Assembly (NCBI GenBank): GCA_018806985.1
Contig: JADANN010000431.1
Location: 1 to 64,000 of the forward strand
DNA: 64,000 nucleotides
Reading direction: 5' to 3'
Origin: Angiostrongylus vasorum
Lineage: Eukaryota > Nematoda > Chromadorea > Rhabditida > Metastrongylidae
Shown here: positions 58,401 to 64,000 of the stretch, in pieces
Layout of the letters: every line of letters begins with the position of its first letter
How positions within the stretch are numbered: position 1 is the first letter of the stretch
Program-made: the position numbers and the translations under genes
Notes under the pieces: model-generated
Seen by the model: the letters and a program-made list of their open reading frames with translations, nothing else
What the model was told of the DNA's origin: nothing
Databases searched by the model: none

Positions 58401-58602
58401 TAGTATATGGATACTAAATCAACTCACTGCTGCATTGTGGCGAAACTGTGGAATCTACACGTTCAGTGGACAACCGTGAGCTCGTGGCTAATTCAGCCTG
58501 TTCAATAGCCTGCACTTCCTCCTCCGAAAGACCACCTAGTAGGAAGAGCTCATTAATCTTCTTCCTCAACTTGTTTAAACGACGATTTTTCCTTCTCTCC
58601 AT
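52412..58602 (-). CDS. rexo5-like: REXO5-like DEDD RNA exonuclease, 13 exons
   Basis: A 3'-to-5' exonuclease of the RNase T/DEDD superfamily; relatives trim snoRNA and rRNA 3' ends in the nucleolus. Exons (high to low): 58602-58428, 58049-57930, 57761-57631, 57557-57405, 56518-56391, 56128-56032, 55492-55433, 55296-55133, 54884-54782, 54712-54638, 54118-53973, 53637-53491, 52721-52412. All phases agree, giving about 602 aa. N-terminus: basic, nucleolar-signal-like (MERRKNRRLNKLRKK). Exonuclease: SPVFALDCEMC (ExoI, D and E), VLDTLVKPYNEITDYLTKFS, GHSLEFDLHSLRMAHP (ExoII), then GHCSVEDAWCAMRLL (ExoIII, H and D). After it come about 225 aa with CGCGQVIGVEC, EYCQCQ and CVKC, a possible zinc-binding extension, ending in a Lys-rich tail. 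The exon 3 donor is GCAAGT (GC-AG intron). The exon 11/12 join has an equally in-phase alternative (53650 acceptor with an earlier G|GTGAAG donor). Introns carry S1, S2 and NA insertions, none in exons. Human REXO5 has RRM domains after the exonuclease; none is evident here. Confidence 0.88.
52912..53208 (-). mobile_element. Diverged S2 SINE in the last exonuclease intron
   Basis: Tail ACCCGTCATCACATCTACTG and ACTTCGTGTGTTCTTTCGGC on plus. Reverse head GGTGTAACGCAGTGGTTAGT with box B CTAGTTCGACGCC. Most similar to 7600-7848. Confidence 0.75.
54225..54587 (+). mobile_element. NA non-autonomous retroelement in an exonuclease intron
   Basis: CCCCAACGGTCTACCGCCTC to ACAACCAGTGAAGACGGACC, ATCCAAGTATCAAAG, inserted antisense to the host gene between exons 11 and 10. 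Confidence 0.87.
55570..55946 (-). mobile_element. S2 SINE, best copy, with 12-bp target duplication
   Basis: Flanked by TTATTCACAATG at 55558-55569 and 55947-55958. Reading minus: tRNA-like head GGGCGGATAGCACAGGAGTA (box A), box B GTGCTAGTTCGATTCCGC, core (CCTTCTGGGGTCGGGAAATT), unique part, and A-rich tail (T-run at 55570). Inserted in the sense direction in a host intron. About 377 bp. Confidence 0.92.
56748..57012 (+). mobile_element. S1 SINE, first of a tandem pair
   Basis: Head GCGCCCGCAGCGCAGTGGTC, box B GGGATCGATCC, core CCGGGGTCGGCAAATTGGCA, tail ATTGCTCAACACCGAAAGCC. 33 bp ahead of the next S1. Confidence 0.9.
57046..57326 (+). mobile_element. S1 SINE, reference copy with 14-bp target duplication
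   Basis: Flanked by TATAACTGCGAAGG at 57032-57045 and 57327-57340. The tRNA-like head starts GGGCGCGTGTGACGCAGTGG and ends CGATCCCTGCGCCC, so GGGCGC and GCGCCC can pair as an acceptor stem; box B is GGAATCGATCC. Core at about 57110-57175. Tail ends CGCCGAGAGCTTTATCC plus a T-run. The duplication shows insertion by LINE-type target-primed reverse transcription. Confidence 0.94.
58108..58392 (-). mobile_element. S1 SINE with target duplication, exonuclease intron 1
   Basis: Flanked by GTAATGAATA at 58098-58107 and 58393-58402. Reverse tail GGTCAACGCAAGGAGC, core, and head ending in the reverse of GTAGCAAACTGGTCAGAGG. Confidence 0.9.
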
Positions 58603-58620
58603 ACTTCAGTGTCTTCTGAA
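58603..58620 (-). promoter_or_regulatory. Splice or trans-splice acceptor before the exonuclease start codon
   Basis: Reading minus, AACTTTCAG is followed by 13 nt (AAGACACTGAAGT) and the ATG at 58602. The short distance fits spliced-leader addition. Confidence 0.5.
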
Positions 58621-58854
58621 AGTTCCCAAAATTGGATAAAATAAGCATGAGAATGGTCTACAGAAAAAAATCAGATCACACCACATTACGCCACTACAAT
58701 TTGTATGGAATGAATCAAATATCACTGATTCTCTTCCTAAATCGATAAGGTTAGGTCTACCAACAAATAACTTCGACGGCTTCATAGCGATAACGATAGA
58801 TATGACAACACAAGAAGGTTCAAGAAAACGACTTCAGAAGGAAATCCAAATTGG

Positions 58855-58945
58855 AAACGGATGACACCACGCACGAAAAAACTCGCCAAAGAGTAGCACA
58901 ACTCGTAAAGACGTGACATACAAGTAACTAGGAATGTGTGGTGGT
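58855..58945 (+). mobile_element. Short LINE-D 3'-end relic
   Basis: GCACAACTCGTAAAGACGTG then ACATACAAGTAACTAGG matches the LINE-D terminus at about 35080-35112 with several changes. Confidence 0.5.
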
Positions 58946-59032
58946 ATTATCGTTTTGTTAACAAACATACTGAGCAGATCGTTCCCTATCTATCCAAGAA
59001 GCACTCGTGCACTAATCTAGATAAGAAAAGGG

Positions 59033-59305
59033 ATAAAGCTCTCGGCGTTGACCAATACCTGAAGGATGTGGCATGCATTCGATTCCATTCGTAGCATCGT
59101 TGGAGGTTATTGAATGCATATCTAGTCTACACACTCGCGGTGACCTACCGATCCATCGAGCCATTGCTGCTATATTCCCAGAAAAGTCTAGCATCAATTT
59201 CCCGGCCCCGAAGGGGATTGAAGGCTTGGTGAGCCAGAGGCGCGGGGATCGATCCCATGTGTACGTACTACTGGAAGCCTTCGATCACTGCGCTACACGC
59301 TCTAA
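59033..59305 (-). mobile_element. S1 SINE
   Basis: Reverse tail TTGGTCAACGCCGAGAGC, core (AAATTGATGCTAGACTTTTC), box B ATGGGATCGATCCCC, head ending GAGCGTGTAGCGCAGTGATC. Flanks CTAATCTAGATAAG and CTAATATAGACAGG look like a decayed target duplication. Confidence 0.88.
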
Positions 59306-59429
59306 TATAGACAGGCACAAATGATGACAAATCAGCAAAAAAATTTTCTGTGGTTTAAGCCATTGACAATAATTCTAACATTTACAAATGGCTATTGTTC
59401 CAATTCAAGGTTACTTTAAAAAAAGACAA

Positions 59430-59790
59430 AACTAACATACCACGATCACCACATAACCCGCCATGAAGAAAGAATGAGCAGCAAATAAGAAATTAGGAGA
59501 TTGTCAATTTGACTGCAGATTCATGGGTTTAGTGCTGATTTGTGGCCTTTAGATCATTCCGATTGCTGGAAGACTGTTGATAGCACTGCCAGAGTAAAAA
59601 ACTGGCTAACGGAAAGACGAAGCAAGGACCTTGGTTGGTGTTGTGGATAGCTCGAGAGCCTCCTGTAAAGGTTAATAGCGGGTTCGAATTACAACTGAGG
59701 TTCCGACTTTTTGCTCATATCTCAGCATTCCTGTGGTTGTAACTCACATCATATCCTACCGTGAAAAAAAATCGGCAGGAAATGGAAAGT
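59430..59790. mobile_element. Diverged tRNA-like hairpin-family element
   Basis: CCCGCCATGAAGAAAGAATG at the left, ACCTTGGTTGGTGTTGTGGA as head, GCGGGTTCGAATTACAACTG as a clear box B, and CATATCTCAGCATTCCTGTG with CCTACCGTGAAAAAAAATCGG, CAGGAAAT at the right. Confidence 0.65.
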
Positions 59791-60041
59791 CAAAACATTG
59801 TTTAAGTCCTAGGCTACTTCATAACAGCATATCGTGGATCAAAGCCTAAATCCCATGACTATACATACAATACAGATTACAGGACTTGTCAAATCCACGA
59901 TTTTTGCGCTTAAAGTAGAAATATCGTTGCAAACAGATCATTTTCTTCAGGATGGGAACTGAGTGGTCCTACGAACATTTGAACCTATCTCATCATTTAT
60001 TGTTGTTTCTACCGTAAGCAAGACCTGATAACAACAGTAAG

Positions 60042-60079
60042 TGGGGAATCGAAGTTTAACTGGGGAATCGAAGTTTAAC
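60042..60079. repeat. 19-bp tandem duplication
   Basis: TGGGGAATCGAAGTTTAAC occurs twice head to tail with no mismatch. It falls within an open minus-strand frame (60324-59947) that I do not consider a gene. Confidence 0.95.
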
Positions 60080-60270
60080 TTGTAGGCGATGAAGCTGTAA
60101 GACGTAAAGCCATCCAGTACTTGCCACACGCTTACTGCATGGAATGCCTCACGAAAACAAGGAGAAACTCGTGAAGGAAGAAAAGTTCCTCTAACACTAA
60201 AACTGACACCAAGGCAGTTTTCGGAAGAACAAAACGGAGATCTTCGCTCGTCGTTTAAGACAAAACTCAT

Positions 60271-60343
60271 GCGTTTCGGGGCCATCACATCCCCCGTCGA
60301 ATGTTTAGAAGGCATCCTTGCCAACCGTTACACCAAAAAACGC
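60271..60343 (-). tRNA. tRNA-Arg(TCT)-like sequence, degenerate
   Basis: Reading minus, GCGTTT and AAACGC can pair as acceptor ends. TGGTGTAACGGTTGGCA fits a D-arm and CTTCTAA fits an anticodon loop with TCT. The T-arm lacks GTTCGA (GGGGGATGTGATGGCCCC instead). Probably a tRNA pseudogene or SINE head. Confidence 0.4.
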
Positions 60344-60448
60344 TTCGCAACACTCCGTCACGATGAAATACGAGCAGCTTCAAGATGAATTGTTCCACCT
60401 AGAGCAAAATGAGTATTCCTATAGGTAGTGGTATAATATAAAACCTAT

Positions 60449-60519
60449 GCGTTTTGAGAGAATCGAACCCCTTTCGAATGATTAGAAGGCATCTTTGCTA
60501 ACTCTTACGCCACAAACGC
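60449..60519 (-). tRNA. tRNA-Arg(TCT)-like sequence, better preserved
   Basis: 71 nt reading minus. Acceptor GCGTTTG pairs with CAAAACGC, D-arm TGGCGTAAGAGTTAGCA carries box A, anticodon loop CTTCTAA (TCT), T-arm GGGGTTCGATTCTC carries box B. The anticodon stem has a mismatch next to the loop, which argues for a pseudogene. No T-run terminator directly follows. A copy with the same anticodon region lies about 180 bp away. Confidence 0.5.
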
Positions 60520-60881
60520 TCTGTGGATGTTGGCCCAAACTGCTGTCTACTCAACACTGCGTACCTGTCGAGTGCTATATATATGTCGTATATGACTCAC
60601 ATCGATCCTAAAGCCCTCGCAAACAGGCCACGCCCATTGCTTCCTTCATTGGAAACACCTCTCAGAGTCTTCAAAATTTTAAACAATTTGTACAATAAAC
60701 AAGGAGTTGCCACATGACTCAACTGGTTTTCGCTCTTCTAGCACCGTTCTAAGAAAAAAAGTCAAAAGAGGTACTCTGACATGCACACACATATTGTTAA
60801 TTCCCTCACCATGAATAACCTTTAGATGCAGAATTCAATGAGGCTTTCAATCTGTCCACAAAACTTACTTAGTTACTTGGA

Positions 60882-61072
60882 TACCTGGTGTGCAGGATCC
60901 AGCATAATCTTCAATTTTTTTGGAGTTTTGTTAGCTTAGCCACTGTGGTTCCCTGGAGTCCTGAGGTCAGCCTAACCAAAGTCTGTCCCAGGTCGTCGCC
61001 CTTGTGGATCAGAAAGAGATTTGCCACGATGCGACTAGTTTGATACCAGGGCGGTTGTGGATCCTGGTAGTC
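60882..61072 (-). mobile_element. NA element, truncated
   Basis: TTAGTTACTTGGATACCTGG (reverse terminus) through TTGATACCAGGGCGGTTGTG, then stops at GGATCCTGGTAGTCC. The 5' half is missing, as in incomplete reverse transcription. The usual GGCCCGTCCTCACT segment is also reduced. Confidence 0.8.
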
Positions 61073-61174
61073 CAAGAAGCACTATTGCAAATCATAACAT
61101 GCTGCTGAAACTAGTTTTCCACAGCTCCCAAGTGGACCCGAGACTGCAGTTGAGGGGCAAATTTAATAAAAAAC

Positions 61175-61180
61175 TTTATT
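61175..61180 (-). terminator. Polyadenylation signal AATAAA (minus strand)
   Basis: TTTATT on plus about 95 bp beyond the stop codon of the minus-strand terminal exon at 61273. Confidence 0.55.
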
Positions 61181-61272
61181 TAAGATAATGCTTACATGGC
61201 AAAAGAAGCAATGAGTAAGGAAATCAGTCACGTGTAACTCATAGCGATCAGTGCTTCAACGGGTGCCCGATG

Positions 61273-61450
61273 TTATCCCAGAAAGTTGGAGTTGAAGGTA
61301 AAACTTCCAAGGGATTGATAACTGACCCCAGTGGAATTTTCTGATTTGAAACTCTTTTCTTGCCAATTTAAATTGGCTGCTAATTCTACAGCCACAACAA
61401 TATTTGAGGAGTAGTGAAGAAATAGACCGGTATCTTGGAATTTTTCTAAC
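61273..61450 (-). CDS. Terminal exon of an unidentified minus-strand gene
   Basis: A strong TTTTGTTCAG acceptor is followed by one phase base and 58 codons to a TAA. The protein starts LEKFQDTGLFLHYSSNIVVA, continues VELAANLNWQEKSFK and ends GSFTFNSNFLG. Composition is protein-like and an AATAAA follows at a normal distance. The preceding exon was not found between 61.5 kb and the window end. No family recognised. Confidence 0.5.
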
Positions 61451-61863
61451 CTGAACAAAAGCCACCAACGTAAAAAACTAAGAGAAACTGTAAAAACTGA
61501 AAAAAATGACTTAGCTGATGAAGCCTTTTGGAAATGGGGAATTGGTTAAAGAGACGTGTTTCGTACGTTAGTCAGTGTAATTGCGGACCACTTTCCATAT
61601 TTTTTATTTTCTAGACGGATACTAATGAAACAAACTGATCTGGTACGAATAAACTTAAAACTTAGTAATTCTTCGTAATTCTTCAGATAAGTGTGAAACA
61701 TCTGATCACTATGTTTTTAGATTTTCCTACTACTGTCTTTGATTGAATAAAATTTTTCTTTTTAGATGTCTTTTAGGTTCACGGTTAGTTTCTTTGATGC
61801 ACACTTGTACACTATAAGAACTAGAGGCTCTCTGCAGCTTTATTAAAGGCTAATATATGCATA

Positions 61864-62140
61864 GAGGCGCGTGTAGCGCAGTGGTTGAAGGCGCCACGGC
61901 GACACGCACGTGGAATCGATTCTCACGGCCATGGCCCACCAAGCCGTCCATCCCTCCAGCGTCGGCAAATTGGTACCAGACTTGTCTGGGAGGATAGCAG
62001 CGCTGGCTGGAGGTGAGGCCACCACGAGTCATTGCAAAGGGCAGATATGCACTCAATCACCTCTAGTTTAATGAAGTCGAAGGCATGGCGCATCGCTCAG
62101 GGATTGATTAGCGCTGAGAGCTTAATCCTTAAGCTTTAAT
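61864..62140 (+). mobile_element. S1 SINE with 13-bp target duplication
   Basis: Flanked by TAATATATGCATA at 61851-61863 and 62141-62153. Head GAGGCGCGTGTAGCGCAGTG, box B GTGGAATCGATTCTC, core CCAGCGTCGGCAAATTGGTA, tail GATTGATTAGCGCTGAGAGC. The perfect duplication suggests a young insertion. Confidence 0.93.
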
Positions 62141-62339
62141 TAATATATGCATAAAGCAGAATATCTAAGTAAGAGTGACCAGAAATCGTAATAATTAGCC
62201 ACTATGGAAACAAAAACTTATTAATCTTAATCTTAATCATTCCTTCTGTTGAATATTTCCTTCATCTTCCACTTTTACAACCGTTAATCCTGAGCCGTTT
62301 TGTTTGTGTTGTAGTTAATCAGAAAGCATCAAGCGTATT

Positions 62340-62600
62340 GGTTAAAGGTACCATGCAATGGGCACGTGGTCGTTGGGTCAATTCCGCGTTCCTTGCAAAC
62401 CACGCACTCTATCTCCCTGGAGTCGACAGATTGTTATCGTTTTCGTCTAGGAGGATAAAAACGCTAACTTAATACACGGTTTGACCTTCAGAAGTAATCT
62501 TATAGGCAAATATTCCTTCAATGACGGCGCATTCTACGATGCTACGAACCGTTTTATACATCATACATCTCTCACCGATAGATCAGTGCCGAGCGCTTTA
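62340..62600 (+). mobile_element. Highly diverged S1-like SINE
   Basis: GTTAAAGGTACCATGCAATG as head, GTTGGGTCAATTCCGCG as box B region, TAGGAGGATAAAAACGCTAA in core position and AGATCAGTGCCGAGCGCTTTAT as tail. Confidence 0.6.
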
Positions 62601-62624
62601 TAATTTATGTGGAGCCCTAACGGT

Positions 62625-62785
62625 TCCGGTGATTTTATTCTAACGGACAACTCTGGTCCAAATTTGCTGACCCCGAAATAATGGGAGGATTAGGGACTCG
62701 AGCGCTGGTTCGCACCAACTACTGACCCCTCGTATCTTTTAGTCTACCCCAGCCACTGTACCACAGTACGCCCATCAAAACTGAG
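62625..62785 (-). mobile_element. Third SINE type carrying the shared core
   Basis: Reading minus: GGGCGTACTGTGGTACAGTG head, GGTGCGAACCAGCGC as box B, then the core (CCCATTATTTCGGGGTCAGC, AAATTTGGACCAGAG). The tail differs from S1 and S2. Confidence 0.55.
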
Positions 62786-62879
62786 GATTTGATAGCCTAA
62801 GGGCTTAATTGAGAAGGCTTTGTTCTATCGCTGTAAGACCATTGTTGGTTTTTCTGAAATAGATCTTTCGCAACGTCAA

Positions 62880-63082
62880 CTTTTTATTTACTGCCTATTA
62901 AAAATCTTCCATAGCAAGATATCGCGTGTGATACAACCACAATGATGCTGAAACATTTGCAGAACCTAGGATCGCAGTTGTCTGCGGTGGGGAGCGAACG
63001 CGCTGTTACCCCTTCTGGGGGGTTAACGTCCACGTTCACAATCATATCACTCGGGTCCTTCGTTTCGTCTGTCTCTCAGCTA
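62880..63082. mobile_element. tRNA-like hairpin-family element, interrupted by mariner
   Basis: TTTTTATTTACTGCCTATTA, AATGATGCTGAAACATTTGC, GCGGTGGGGAGCGAACGCGC and TCGGGTCCTTCGTTTCGTCT, then TCTCAGCTA where the mariner begins. Confidence 0.72.
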
Positions 63083-64000
63083 TTAGGTTGTAGCATATGA
63101 AATGTCCGATTTTATTGTTCTAAGTTTCTTGTAGTTCTTTTTAAATATAAATTCTGTTCTTTATGTACGTTTAATATATATTTTTGGAGCGCAAAGTCTG
63201 CTCTTTCTATTTCTAATATTGGTCTTTTAAGATTTATTATTTCCACGTTGTTATAAGCTTTAACCTTGGTATGAGTCAACGTGATATTCGTGTCCTCTTT
63301 TGTACGACTGGAAGAGTGGACATGGAGGACAGCAGGGAGCTCAGAATATCGTTAAGTTTAGGGAGAAGGTAGTGTTGGTGGTTCAACAAGGCAAAAAATG
63401 GTTTAGGTTATTCCGATCTGGTGATTCCGTCCTCGAAGTTAAGGAAGGCCAGGAACGTCCCAATGAACTTGACGACGACGAATTTAAGGCACTAGTGGAA
63501 GCAAACACGCGAACAACTGTTCGAGAGCTTGCAGAACAAATTGGAGTAAGGACAGGAACAATTTCAACTCACTTGAATCGCATAGGAATGGCAAGAAACT
63601 CGACAAGTTGGTGCCTCACGAATTAAACGATAATCAAATAAATCACCTTTCCAGGTGTCGGCTGTTCTTATTCTGCGCAAGAAAACGATCATTTTATTGT
63701 TCGAATTGTGAGGGACGACGAGAAGTGGATTCTGTACGACAACCGACGACGTTCAGCTCAATGGCTGCGTTGCAACCAGGCTCTACAGCACTTTCCAAAG
63801 ACGAAATTGCGCCAAAAAGAGGTTTACCAGGTTATGGTGACTGTTTGGTGTTCTGCAGCCGCGCTGATTCATCACAGCTTTTTGAATCAGGGCGAGACGA
63901 TTACAGCAGAGAAATATTGCCAATAAATCGACGAAAGGCACCGTAAACTCCAACAACAACGACCGGCACTAAACAGAAAAGGACCAATCCCTCTTTCCTG
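63083..64000 (+). mobile_element. Mariner transposon (HSMAR1/SETMAR-like), cut by window end
   Basis: Starts TTAGGTTGTAGCATATGAAA after a TA. The transposase start is near 63270 (MSQRDIRVLF). The HTH domain ([40 protein letters not shown]) and the catalytic start ([36 protein letters not shown]) are legible but in different frames, so it is inactive. Very close to the first half of the 26-kb copy. Confidence 0.87.

Noticed and set aside
59947..60324. 125-codon minus-strand frame
   Set aside because: It overlaps the tRNA-like sequence and a 19-bp tandem duplication, and shows no domain or splice context.
1..64000. Functional tRNA genes inside S1, S2 and hairpin elements
   Set aside because: Heads have tRNA-like boxes but lack a proper anticodon arm and are present as many diverged copies with common non-tRNA bodies, so they are SINE promoters, not tRNA genes.
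1..64000. CRISPR arrays, rRNA genes, bacterial operons or viral genes
   Set aside because: No direct-repeat arrays, rRNA landmarks or virus-like proteins were seen; all reverse transcriptases are of LINE type without gag, protease or envelope regions.

Overview
The window is nuclear DNA of a nematode, most likely a clade V (strongylid, hookworm-like) species. I infer this from three things: exons bounded by short T-rich (T)TTCAG-type acceptors, candidate trans-splice acceptors directly ahead of start codons, and the mix of RTE-type LINEs, HSMAR1-like mariners and several tRNA-like short repeats. No bacterial-style operons, rRNA genes or CRISPR arrays are present. Most of the DNA is transposon-derived. 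The few real genes are split into short exons spread through repeats, so long reading frames are misleading here. All exon models were read by eye from splice consensus, phase agreement and family motifs.

Layout. Positions 1-4340 are a near-perfect inverted repeat (palindrome) cut by the left window edge. Each arm carries a copy of one exon of a GT11 (alpha-1,2-fucosyltransferase-like) gene; the right-arm copy is frameshifted. Positions 4.4-25 kb are almost all repeats: hairpin elements, two tRNA-like SINE families (called S1 and S2 here), a mariner, two minus-strand RTE LINEs (11.26-14.3 and 19.4-22.7 kb), and a decayed coiled-coil pseudogene at 15.6-16.8 kb.

From 25,461 to 44,898 (+) a complete-looking GT11 glycosyltransferase gene of eight exons (about 314 codons) is stretched over 19.4 kb. 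Its introns hold a mosaic mariner, a hairpin element, S1 and S2 SINEs, two more LINEs and a TA microsatellite. From 58,602 down to 52,412 (-) a 13-exon gene encodes a REXO5-like DEDD RNA exonuclease of about 602 aa with a cysteine-rich C-terminal extension. A small unidentified minus-strand gene model follows at 52.2-51.65 kb, and a terminal exon of another unidentified minus-strand gene lies at 61.45-61.27 kb.

Repeat relationships. S1 and S2 have different tRNA-like heads but share a central core of about 60 bp. A short non-autonomous element (NA) shares its 3' terminus with a second LINE family (LINE-D), so it is probably mobilised by it. Two mariners sit at the same TA of a tRNA-like hairpin element, at 9.67 and 63.08 kb.
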